The position numbers and the translations under genes are program-made. From NCBI GenBank assembly GCA_013076295.1, contig RQOL01000374.1, forward strand, positions 5,074,743 through 5,138,742: a stretch of DNA of 64,000 nt. The letters run 5' to 3'. Shown piece after piece: positions 11,845 to 19,724 of the stretch (position 1 is its first letter; each line of letters starts with the position of its first letter). The stretch comes from Sanderia malayensis (Eukaryota; Cnidaria; Scyphozoa; Semaeostomeae; Pelagiidae). The notes beneath the pieces were generated by a model. That model made no database searches and was not told where the DNA came from. It saw nothing but the letters and a program-made list of their open reading frames with translations.

Positions 11845-12271
11845 GTTTAATATGATATGTTTAAAGGATGAAACGTTAGTCATTATTCACTTTTATTCTA
11901 CAGTCTGTCACAGTGGATTTGTACGGTTTTTTTTACGATTGATATTCTGTTTGAAGGGGTGGAGTCTGTGTCAACATTTTAGGTTGAAACATTTTAGGCT
12001 GAATTGACCATATTTACAGCATTAATTGGCTATCACATAGAATGTTAAACTGGCGTAATGAACAAAGTGAAAGAAATTATTTCTCACCATAAAAATACAA
12101 AAATAATCAAAACAAGAAAAGGTAGCTCCCATAAAAATGGGCGTTTTCCAACGAAAGAAAGGGCGTTGCTTGCAAAAAAAATTTCAGGGGCTCCGCCCCC
12201 AAACCCCCCTGTTTCCTCGCTTCGCTCGGACTTTTCTAATACCATTTTTGCGGCGCTCCGCGCCGCCCCTG

Positions 12272-12610
12272 CCGTGGCTTATTTTGATAGTTACAGCAGT
12301 TTGTTGGTTTTGGGGATTGGGCCCTAGTACCCATGTCTAAAAATAGAGTTTGGGGGCATTTTCCAAGTGGCTCCATATTCCATATTTCTCAGCATGTGGA
12401 ACTTGCTAAGTATACCGAGTAATGTATCTATCCGTGGTTTATTGTGATAGTTACAGCAATTCTTGGTTTTGGGGATTGGGCTCTAGTACCCCTGTCTAAA
12501 AATAGCATTTAGGGGCATTTTTTGAATTGGCTCTATATCTAATGTTTTTCAGCGCATGAAAGTGCCTATGTTCACCAAATTTTATGCTTTTATCACAAAA
12601 TGAACAAAAC
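12272..12610 (-). repeat. ~160-bp tandem repeat array, right arm, part 2
   Basis: Two units in the same orientation as 8030-8270, beginning with the second copy of the hAT target duplication. Together with 8030-8270 it forms the right-hand counterpart of the 6240-6840 array. Confidence 0.8.
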
Positions 12611-12640
12611 CATCATTTTTGTACTGAAATCTGCTGTAGT

Positions 12641-13000
12641 ATGAAGGGTATGATGATGGTGATGAAGTTATTATGAAGATCTTCATACATGCATTGAGGG
12701 ATGAAAGCATACAAAAAAGGTTTATTATAATAAATGATGAAGAGGATGATGAACTATAATTTAATAATAATGATAATAATGATAAAAATGATAATTGAGA
12801 AAAAGTATTACTGTGTGTATTCTTATATGCTTCTACCTCTCAACTAAGCATGCATCAGTTTATGGCTCGAACCTTCTTTGAATGATTACATAATCTTCAT
12901 TCGAATTGGCATACCTTAATCAGGTGGGCTAGAACCGGCCTCCTAACTGTGCATGCGCCACTCGCGTCTTCATCGATGTTCGAAGGGATTTCGAGTAATC
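12641..13000. other. Low-complexity AT-rich spacer and upstream region of the Polinton-like block
   Basis: Up to 12800 it is a GATGAT/AATAAT-rich simple sequence. From 12880 it is unique sequence with a TTCGAA palindrome at about 12979, directly upstream of a TATA box. No gene. Confidence 0.5.
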
Positions 13001-13007
13001 TATAAAA
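13001..13007 (+). promoter_or_regulatory. TATA box of first Polinton-like gene
   Basis: TATAAAA lies 41 bp before the ATG at 13042, with CTCAGTAG about 25 bp downstream as a plausible initiator. Short leaders with strong TATA boxes would suit a compact viral-type element; promoter activity is inferred. Confidence 0.45.
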
Positions 13008-13041
13008 ACGATAGATTTCATTTATTATCTCAGTAGCAAAG

Positions 13042-13239
13042 ATGTTGTTAACATTAGCACACATTATAATTAATGACTTTAGGTCATTTCTACAAAGAAC
13101 AAAAAAAGATTTGCTCTTAGTCTATTTGAAGGAACATTTTAGATATGTAATGGGCATTAATACAAAATTCAAGTTCGACGCATATATCTTGGGAAAGTAT
13201 ACAAGAATTTACACAAGTTTATGGGATTTGCTCGAATAA
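13042..13239 (+). CDS. Small protein of unknown function, Polinton-like block
   Basis: 65 codons starting just after the TATA box, ending 19 bp inside the next gene in another frame. Rich in Lys, Leu, Phe and Tyr; no recognised domain. Position at the head of a same-strand cluster supports it being real, but the family is unknown to me. An alternative is that it is the decayed front of the next gene. Confidence 0.35.
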   Translation: MLLTLAHIIINDFRSFLQRTKKDLLLVYLKEHFRYVMGINTKFKFDAYILGKYTRIYTSLWDLLE

Positions 13240-13571
13240 GCGTTAATTTGGGAAATCTACCACAAGCAAAGGATGCTGAAGATGGGTTGCTGATTGAAGA
13301 ATCTCCGGTGAATGAAGATGAATGGAAAGACAGGATCAATGACACCTTGAAAACACTAATCAATGAAAGTTTTTCTAATGGAAATGGAAACTTGGGAAGG
13401 TTTGCTGTGATACTCCTTTGGAGAGAGAAGCAAATTATCTATCATCACACAAAGAAACAATACAACATTAGTAGTTTATGGGTGGATTATTTACTTTATA
13501 ACATTAAATATGATTGTATTCTTAGAGAATGGGGAGATGTTGAAATTACACAAAATGATATCCTCATGTAA
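13221..13571 (+). CDS. Hypothetical 116-aa protein, Polinton-like block
   Basis: Opens with ATGGGATTTGC and overlaps the previous frame. An acidic N-terminal third (EDGLLIEESPVNEDEW) is followed by a mixed alpha/beta-looking segment ending in WGDVEITQNDILM. I do not recognise a family. It lies upstream of the basic protein, Fic, ATPase and integrase genes on the same strand, so I place it in the same element; small unassigned genes are common in Polintons. Confidence 0.45.
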   Translation: MGFARISVNLGNLPQAKDAEDGLLIEESPVNEDEWKDRINDTLKTLINESFSNGNGNLGRFAVILLWREKQIIYHHTKKQYNISSLWVDYLLYNIKYDCILREWGDVEITQNDILM

Positions 13572-13628
13572 ATGCGTGTTTTTATTTGTATGCATGGATC
13601 TATATAAGGAATCTGCATCATTACAATA

Positions 13629-14453
13629 ATGAAAATGGCACAATGTCGGAGGGGAAGGAAGCGAATACATGCACGGAAGGGGAAGTCTAACAGAAAGCGG
13701 TCTAGGATGCTTGTAGGTAAGGGGCTCTTTAAAAACATACAAAATTGGATTGTGAAAACACCCATTGCAGCATTACCACTACCAGGATTACAGCGAGAGT
13801 TGAAACCAACAATGTGGAAAAAGGGTTGAAAAAAACCAAAACCCCTACAGTTCATCCCTGGAGAATTTTGGAGAGCTGCCGGAGTATCGAAAAAACAAGG
13901 CGATAAGTGGGTATATGCAGATGAAGAACTTAAGAAATAGATTATAAAAGAAGGAGGAACGCTACAATTTAATAGCTATAATATAATCGTGGCTAGTATA
14001 GCAGCAAGTGTTGTAGCATCAATGCTGATAGACGATATCTTGAAGGATGACGGTGGAGTTGAAGCAACTAAACTAATGACGGGTGAAGGAAAGTATAAAA
14101 GGGATAGAATACGAAAACGTGAAAGGAGAGGAGAGAGGAAATCAACAAACATTGGTTCCGCAGTAGCACGTGTAGCAGCTAGGCAAGCTATTAAACAAGC
14201 TGTAAGACAGGGTGGAAGAGCGATAGCAAAACGAGTTAGTAAACAAGCTGTTAAGAAGATAGCATTGAGAGGTGCTAAGAAAGCTGCAAAAGGTGGAGCA
14301 ATCGTTGCAGCTGGATATGGTTTAAACACAGCAATGAGGATAATGCAAGGCGGCCGAAAGTGGAGGATGCGAAGGAAGCTGGTTCGAAAGAAGCATATGA
14401 AAGGTAGACGAAGTGGGACTAGATCTATAAAAATAGCAAGAGTAAGAACCTAA
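13629..14453 (+). pseudogene. Arg/Lys-rich basic protein of Polinton-like element, two in-frame stops
   Basis: One frame runs from ATG at 13629 to a stop after 14450, broken by TGA at 13827-13829 and TAG at 13938-13940. The N-terminal part is very basic (CRRGRKRIHARKGKSNRKR). The middle holds IPGEFWRAAGV. The C-terminal part alternates Ala with Lys/Arg (repeated Q-A-V/K-K patterns) after a hydrophobic ASIAASVVASML segment. Composition suggests a DNA-condensing or membrane-active virion protein, comparable in style to core or pVI-like proteins of related viruses, but I cannot prove homology. The part after 13940 has no ATG until 14022, which argues that the two halves were one gene. It could also be two genes. 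Confidence 0.5.
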
Positions 14454-14537
14454 CATTTTTAAATGAACAAAATTGAAACAAATAGATGAACAAATCTCAG
14501 ACAAAAAGCTTATTTCCAATAAAAATTTCGTGAAGAT

Positions 14538-14562
14538 AGGAGCTCGAGAATAATTCATAATG
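14538..14562 (+). promoter_or_regulatory. Duplicated leader sequence, first copy
   Basis: GGAGCTCGAGAATAATTCAT immediately before the ATG of the Fic gene is repeated as AGAGCTCAAGAATAATTCAC before the ATG at 15317; similarity continues a few codons into both genes. This looks like a shared 5' leader, perhaps with a common translational or transcriptional signal. Confidence 0.5.
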
Positions 14563-15111
14563 AATGGAGTATACAGAATTAATGTTGATGAAGTAGAAAG
14601 AAAGATTTTACATTCTATTTTAAAATCAGAAGATGAAGTCGACTGTATAAACATGGCAAATTTAGAGAATGCTTATGTATATCTAAGAACGATAAGAGAG
14701 GTTGTGCTTGATAGAAATTACATTACTCGATTTACAATCGACACTGACACGGTAAAAGAAACACATGAATTTATTTTACCTGGATATCATGGTAAATTTG
14801 CAAATAGTGTAAGATGTGCACGCATTAGTGAAACAGAGATAATTGAATATTGTAAACCTGATCAGATAGAAATTTTATTAAACCAATTAATAAAGAGACA
14901 GCATCACTATAATCCAATAGAATATACAGCATTGTTATTATGGATTCATCCTTTTCCTGATGGAAATGGAAGGTTGGCGAAGTTGCTGTATTATTATTTA
15001 ACTGGAGATTTAATAGAGTGGAATCAGGATAAATTTTTAAGTGATGTGATTAAAGTTCAAGCAGAAATTGTAGAAGAATTTACCTCAAGCACTTTCGAAA
15101 GAAAGTTCTAG
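14560..15111 (+). CDS. Fic-domain protein in Polinton-like block
   Basis: 183 aa from ATG 14560. Residues 130-143 read HPFPDGNGRLAKLL, the Fic signature HxFx(D/E)GNGR, with catalytic His130, acidic Asp134 and the GNGR nucleotide-binding loop all present; the second Arg of the usual motif is Lys. Fic enzymes transfer AMP or other phosphate-containing groups onto protein side chains. Length is short for a Fic protein, so this is essentially a bare core. I see no clear inhibitory (S/T)xxxE(G/N) helix. It sits among Polinton-like genes on the same strand with the same kind of leader as its downstream neighbour, so it is probably element cargo. Target unknown. Frame is intact. Confidence 0.85.
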   Translation: MNGVYRINVDEVERKILHSILKSEDEVDCINMANLENAYVYLRTIREVVLDRNYITRFTIDTDTVKETHEFILPGYHGKFANSVRCARISETEIIEYCKPDQIEILLNQLIKRQHHYNPIEYTALLLWIHPFPDGNGRLAKLLYYYLTGDLIEWNQDKFLSDVIKVQAEIVEEFTSSTFERKF

Positions 15112-15186
15112 AACATTCAAACTTCGAATGCTAACACCACCTTTCAATAATAACTAGAAACTTCGAAAAAAGGTTCTAGAACATTC
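15101..15186 (+). promoter_or_regulatory. Two heat-shock-element-like arrays
   Basis: At 15101-15118 four alternating pentamers read GAAAGTTCTAGAACATTC, an exact nGAAnnTTCn series; at 15174-15186 TTCTAGAACATTC repeats three of them. They overlap the end of the Fic gene and lie 130-215 bp upstream of the next ATG (15317), ahead of an AATAAAAGG sequence at about 15238. Metazoan HSF binds such arrays; function here is inferred. Confidence 0.5.
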
Positions 15187-15316
15187 GAGCGATGATGTAA
15201 TCGATTGTTGATTGGTTAATGAAAGTGGTGGTAGAGAATAAAAGGAGAGGAATCTCAAATGAAAGTTCATTCAAAACAAGAAGTTTGTGGAAATAAGAGC
15301 TCAAGAATAATTCACA

Positions 15317-15589
15317 ATGAAACTAATATACAGAACTGATGGAGATGGCCTGGTCACAACCTCCCTTTACATAAAGAAACTCATTGATGATAAAGATGGT
15401 CTAACTGTGGAGGTGAATAATAAAGAAAAGGTTTTAACGAAGAGCATACGATTTTTAGAAATTATGCTGAAGCGTTTGTTATCCATAATCAAAGATCATC
15501 TTGCTGTGAGTGAAGATGGACAGCTTGAATTTGAAGGAAAGGATTCAAAGAGCTTACTAGAATCAATGAAGGTGAATGTTATACCGTAA
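15317..15589 (+). pseudogene. Hypothetical small protein interrupted by a MITE
   Basis: ATG at 15317 follows the duplicated leader. The frame covers about 89 codons of native sequence and then enters the MITE at 15584, where it stops at 15587-15589. The sequence on the far side of the MITE (from 15857) is open in the phase that one TA target site would give, for roughly 27 more codons, so the insertion split a real gene. No recognised domain; N-terminus is distantly similar to that of the Fic gene (YR at residues 5-6). Confidence 0.55.
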
Positions 15590-15854
15590 ATCCTCGAACA
15601 GGCCCCCGGGGGCTTATTTGCAAAAACGAAATTTTAGCCTGATTATTGTTCAATATTAAGCAAAATAAAAGCTATCCGATGCAGTCAATCAATAAAGTTA
15701 TTGGTTTAAGCTTGCTGCTACTTGCAATACATTCACTAAACAACTTCAATGTCTCGATACCTGGGCTCAATATTCATGCAAATGATTATCAGGATGGGGG
15801 CTTATTAGAGGGGAGGGCTTATTCGAAGGTCGGGGCTTATTCGAGGATTTACGG
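15584..15854. mobile_element. 271-bp MITE with CCGTAAATCCTCGAA ends and TA duplication
   Basis: TA at 15582-15583 and 15855-15856 flank inverted ends CCGTAAATCCTCGAA. Internally GGGCTTATT is repeated several times near the right end. No gene; the open frame at 15646-15861 is made of MITE sequence. TA flanks suggest a Tc1/mariner-class element. Confidence 0.85.
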
Positions 15855-15942
15855 TATCTAAGCAATATGCTAGAGCAACAACAAAGTCTCTATCACTATA
15901 CACAGAAGTGTTAGAAGGTCGTCCAGATGTTGTTGGTGATTG

Positions 15943-16200
15943 ATGGTTAAGATGGAAATTTACATTCAACAAAACGGAGATAAACCACAACAATTTTGTC
16001 TGAGTGTGAGAAGGTGGAAAGGTGAGAAACCAACTAAAATTGGAGTTAATCTCAATGAAGAAATGATAAAGGCACTACTCAATTTGCTACTTTATCATGT
16101 TGAAGACACACCTAAAAAGAAGGATAATTATGATGATCTACCCAGTGACGAGTTAGCAGTTAAATCAACCAAAAGGAAGGGTGATGATGAAACCTTCTAA
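15943..16200 (+). CDS. Hypothetical 85-aa protein, Polinton-like block
   Basis: Starts at ATG 15943 (an internal ATG at 15952 is possible) and overlaps the next gene by 17 bp in another frame. N-terminal half looks beta-rich (MEIYIQQNGD..FCLSVRRWKG), C-terminal half is charged with a KKKDNYDDLPSDE stretch. No family recognised. Tight overlap with the next frame supports coding. Confidence 0.45.
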   Translation: MVKMEIYIQQNGDKPQQFCLSVRRWKGEKPTKIGVNLNEEMIKALLNLLLYHVEDTPKKKDNYDDLPSDELAVKSTKRKGDDETF

Positions 16201-16621
16201 CATGAAGTTATCAATTGAACAACTGCCAAATGATAAGATTCAAGAAGAATATTCAGCAATCCTCCTGAATTACATTTCAAGAAAAGCAAAGGAGTATTGT
16301 AAGAAGTGTTTCAAATCTATTATTGATCCTCATATTGAACATAGTGCAGACTGTATGGCAACAAATGCATTCACGTTCATAACATTTCACATTGATTATG
16401 CAAATACAAACATGTTAGCTGAGGGGAAGGAATCATTCAAAAAAGCAATGCTTGAAGAATTGAATGAACATAAACAAAATTCCGATCACAATGATCAGCT
16501 TGAAAGATTATACAATGAAATGCTGAGTGGAGAATCTCTAGAAAGATCAAGATACTTATTACAAACTCTGAGTAAGATGGTTTTGAGAGTATGTGAAACA
16601 GTGTTCCCTGGAACGTTATAA
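16184..16621 (+). CDS. Hypothetical 145-aa helical protein, Polinton-like block
   Basis: Opens with tandem ATGs at 16184 and 16187. Predicted mostly helical by composition, with a KEYCKKCF..DPHIEHSADC cluster (Cys-Cys-His-Cys) at about residues 40-60 that could bind metal. No family recognised. Lies 56 bp upstream of the ATPase gene. Confidence 0.45.
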   Translation: MMKPSNMKLSIEQLPNDKIQEEYSAILLNYISRKAKEYCKKCFKSIIDPHIEHSADCMATNAFTFITFHIDYANTNMLAEGKESFKKAMLEELNEHKQNSDHNDQLERLYNEMLSGESLERSRYLLQTLSKMVLRVCETVFPGTL

Positions 16622-16676
16622 GAACGTCAGAAATTCCAATGTTTAATTAAAGTTCCAATGTTGTTATATAAGGAGT

Positions 16677-17339
16677 ATGATGTTAGTTGAAATGTGTTAT
16701 AAAAATTCTCTAATATTATCTGGTGTTAGTGGAAGTGGTAAGACGACTTGGGTGGAAAACCTACTACAAAACTTTAGAGCTATCGTCGACAATGGCAGAT
16801 AATATCCACACCTGTGGTGGATCTCTGGGACAAAACAACAAGGACTATTTGAACGTATTGAGAAAGTTTTTCCAGGTAATTGCAGATTTATTGTTGACTT
16901 ACCTGAAAACTTGTATGAGGAAATCAAAAAATCAAAGAAAAGGATAACCATCATTGTTGATGATCTAATGCATGAAATAGCAAACTTCAAAGACCTTGGG
17001 AAGTTGTTTACAAAGGGTAGGTCTCACCTTAACATAAACGTAATTGTAATGATGCAGGATCCATTTCCAAGAGATAGCAAAATGAGAAATCTTGCTCTAA
17101 ACACACAATATCAAGTTCTATTTAATCCAAGAGATAGACGCCAAATCAGATTTCTTGCACAGGAAATCATGCCATCTTCCCCAAAAACATTTATTAATAT
17201 CTACAATGACGCCTCTGCTAGATTTTATGGATATTTACTCTGTGAATTCACCCAGTCCACTGATGAAGATGTGCGATTTAGAACGAACATCTTTCCATGT
17301 GAAGCTCCAATGATTATATTCAAACCAAAAAAACTATAA
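16677..17339 (+). pseudogene. Polinton-type genome-packaging ATPase (FtsK/HerA, A32-like) with one nonsense codon
   Basis: The frame from ATG 16677 to 17339 spans about 220 codons, the normal size for this family. Near the start is a Walker A motif, GVSGSGKTT, and in the middle a Walker B motif, RITIIVDDL, followed by LFTKGRSHLNINVIVMMQD, the conserved stretch with the sensor and arginine-finger region. A single in-frame TAA at 16800-16802 interrupts it between the two Walker motifs. In Polintons and related viruses this ATPase drives DNA into capsids. Otherwise well preserved, so inactivation is probably recent or the stop is a sequencing error. Confidence 0.8.
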
Positions 17340-17370
17340 ATAGGATTGAATGCTACACGTTTAGTAATAG

Positions 17371-17616
17371 ATGGTGATGATGGACTATGAAAAATTAATC
17401 ATGCTTCCAAGTCAACCAGAACCTGAGAAGGAAATCTCAGGCAAGCTTCCACCAACAAAAAAGAAGGTCACAAGGAAGAAGAAAGTACCACCGAAGAGGA
17501 GTGGAGATGAAAAAATGGTTATAAAAACAACACATCATTCAAAAGGGAGGAGAAGGAAAAGGAAGAAAGGGTGTTCTAACGTTAAGTTGATGCAGATGTT
17601 AATTGATTTAATATGA
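17371..17616 (+). CDS. Lys/Arg-rich small basic protein, Polinton-like block
   Basis: 81 aa, starts 31 bp after the ATPase and overlaps the integrase ATG by 4 bp (ATGA). Contains PPTKKKVTRKKKVPPKR and GRRRKRKKG, so strongly DNA-binding in character. Possibly a nucleoprotein or a localisation tail of a virion protein. No homologue recognised; size and composition only. Confidence 0.45.
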   Translation: MVMMDYEKLIMLPSQPEPEKEISGKLPPTKKKVTRKKKVPPKRSGDEKMVIKTTHHSKGRRRKRKKGCSNVKLMQMLIDLI

Positions 17617-18664
17617 ATGTTGAAAAGTTATATTCTGATCCTTCTGTGCCTGGTTCTCTTGGGGGTTTAGATAAAGCATACAGGGAATTTAAGAAGGTGA
17701 TTCCTAATCTAAAAAGGAAAGATGTTAGGGAATGGAGTAAAGCTAGTTTAGCATATTCATTACATAAACCCAGTAGAAGGAATTTTAAACGTGAGAGAAT
17801 AATTACTAACAATATAGACTATTTGTGGGAATGTGATCTTGTCGACATGGCTTACTTGAAGAAAGAGAATGAAAACATTACATTCCTATTAACTTGTATA
17901 CATTCAGTAAGTATGCTTGGGTGAAACCTTTGAAGAGAAAACATCAGGAGAAATTGTAAGAGCATTTCAAGATATCTTGCTTGAAAGACGGCCACAAAAG
18001 GTGAGGTCAGATGAGGGGAGTGAATTCATGAATAAAGATTTTCAAGAATTGCTGAAGGAAGAAAACATTGGATTCTACACAGCTAGCAATGAAGTAAAAG
18101 CAGCCATTGTAGAGAGGTTTAATAGGACGCTAAAAGGTCGCATATATAGATACTTTACTGCAAGAAACACTCTTAGATACATCAATAATTTACAAGACTT
18201 TGTACATTCCTATAACAACACCTACCACCGATCGATTGTTATGCGTCCATCAGCTGTCAATAAAAGCAATGCTAATATTGTTAAAGAGAAGTTGTTTGGA
18301 AAGCAGATGAGAAGGAGACAAGTCAATTTCAAAGTTGGTGATTACGTTAGGCTGAGTCTGAAAAAGGGGTTGTTCAAGAAAGGCTATTTACAAAATTACA
18401 CTGAAGAAATTTTTAAGATTAGCAAAGTTTTTAAAGAAAGGCTACCAACAATGTATGAAGTTGAAGACCTTAAAGGTGAGAAAGTGAGCAATCGTTTCTA
18501 CAAGGAAGAACTACAACTCATGTATTTACCAAAAAACGTTTATTGTTGAAGAGGTTCTTAAAAAGAAAAAGCGAAAAAGGAAAAGCGTCTATTTAATAAG
18601 ATGGCGAGGCTATCCACCACAGTTTGATGAGCGGGTTCATAAAGCACAATTGGAGGCGATATGA
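17613..18664 (+). pseudogene. Polinton-type DDE integrase with C-terminal chromodomain, two frameshifts
   Basis: Retroviral-like integrase core. The first catalytic Asp lies in WECDLVDM, the second in VRSDEGSEF and the Glu in IVERFNRTLK, so the D-D-E triad is present. A frameshift near 17900-17925 splits the core between the first and second Asp. An SH3-like/chromodomain-adjacent segment with FKVGDYVRLS follows. A second frameshift near 18530 is followed by a chromodomain (SVYLIRWRGYPPQFD) ending at 18664, overlapping the next ATG. The LYSDPSVPGSLGG start is typical of Polinton integrases. The encoded enzyme would insert the element; two breaks make it inactive as read. Confidence 0.85.
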
Positions 18665-19258
18665 TTGATGAGGAATTTGATTTGGTCCTTCCTTCACGAT
18701 TCACCATTGATAAAAACAAGTTAGTTGATTATATGGTAACTTTACCTCATGTATTCAACTTGGATAGCAAGAGAAAGTGGGAAATGGGATTATTACAAAT
18801 GACTCTACCAGATAGAGGAGAGCAAGGATTGTATGATCAATATTGGTTTTCAATTTCAAATGAGTATGCCGTGATCACAGATAAAGATGGTAACATGATG
18901 AACTGGGGAGTATATGGATTTTTTTATGAGAAAGTCTTTCTCGATAAAGACATCATCAAGACGAGAGATAACACTCTCATATACTATGAATTCAAGAGAT
19001 TATTCAATGACATGTTACTGGATTTCCCTGATTTTGGTTATCAGTTAAAGAATATGTTATCAGTTTCCTTGATTGAAGGAAAGGTAGAGTTTGAAATGAA
19101 GGATGATTTAAGATCATTAGGCTACTAAGAACCAGAGAAAACAACACAAACTAGTTCGTTGTTCATTAGATTTTCAAGACCCCTAGCATATTTCCTTGGA
19201 TTAGAAGGGGACATTTACATCAGCGCTTTGGCAATAGTTGGACTTTATTGACAAACCA
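18661..19258 (+). pseudogene. Polinton minor capsid (penton-like) protein fragment
   Basis: The ATG at 18661 overlaps the end of the integrase. The N-terminal block, LVDYMVTLPHVFNLDSKRKWEMG, has the look of the penton/minor capsid N-terminus of Polintons (strand-rich, KWEMGL). The first frame stops at 19128; a second block in another frame to about 19258 contains FSRPLAYFLGL, a later motif of the same protein. The usual protein is longer, so this is a truncated, frameshifted copy. Major capsid, protease and polymerase B genes are not present in the window, so the element is incomplete here. Confidence 0.6.
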
Positions 19259-19724
19259 CAAGAACAAAGGCAGATTTCGTTTTCAAGATAAAAATGTTTG
19301 TTTACATGTATGAGAAAACCAATGATATTGACATTTTGAAAATGTAATTTCTGTGATTTTCAAACTGTTGCAAACCTGGGTTGGGAACGTATTATACTGT
19401 GACCTACTTCTACATAACAAACTGCAACCAACACAAAATTTAACTGTAACAACAAACATAGAACTGAGCATAAAACAACAAGTAAGATAACGGGTGTCCT
19501 AGAAAATTTGGATTGCCCTGCTGATGATGTAAGTTTTTTATTAAGAAAAAAAGCAAAAAAAATTAACTGCTTCACTGCAAACAGTTTTCACAATATCTTC
19601 AAATCAGTATTCAAGCAGAAAAATTTCCAAACAGGGAGACCTTTTCTTGAACACCAGGCAGATAATATTATAATCCATTGAACAAATGGTACAAACAAAA
19701 CTTTTTATGATTGAAAGTCAGGTC
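19259..19724. other. Spacer with no gene seen
   Basis: AT-rich sequence between the Polinton-like block and the 3' end of the HECT gene; the short frames on the minus strand have no recognised motif. It may hold the 3' UTR of the HECT gene. Confidence 0.4.

Larger units (their letters stand above)
8279..12271 (+). mobile_element. Complete hAT transposon with perfect 8-bp target duplication
   Basis: CCGTGGCT at 8271-8278 is repeated exactly at 12272-12279, and the element ends in inverted repeats CAGGGGCGGCGCGG. An 8-bp duplication and a CAG-type terminus are hallmarks of hAT. Removing the 3993-bp element rejoins the ~160-bp array in register (..ATCCGTGGCTTATT.. versus ..ATCCGTGGTTTATT.. in the next unit at 12431), which independently confirms both ends. 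It contains one two-exon transposase gene without visible lesions. A GC-rich hairpin (GGCGCTCCGCGCC) lies beside the right end. This is the best candidate in the window for a recently active element. Confidence 0.95.
6228..12640. mobile_element. Transposon with inverted ~160-bp tandem arrays as ends; hosts FEN-like gene relic and an hAT insertion
   Basis: The left side (6240-6840) carries about three direct copies of a ~160-bp unit containing GGGTACTAGAGCCCAATCCC. The same units occur in inverse orientation on the right (8030-8270, then 12280-12610 after the hAT insertion). The outer ends are also inverse matches: TTCATTTTGTGATAAAAGC at 6270-6290 and its complement at about 12585-12605. Without the hAT element the unit is about 2.4 kb. 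Between the arrays lies the decayed C-terminus of a FEN-like protein (7230-7990, minus). I infer one transposon with array-type TIRs; exact termini and target duplication could not be fixed. Confidence 0.6.

Noticed and set aside
15646..15861. 71-codon frame with a hydrophobic start resembling a signal peptide
   Set aside because: Lies wholly within the TA-flanked MITE 15584-15854.
13001..19260. An exogenous DNA virus integration instead of a Polinton
   Set aside because: Integrase with chromodomain plus A32-like ATPase is the Polinton set; no virus-specific replication genes are visible. The distinction stays open, since polymerase and major capsid genes are missing.
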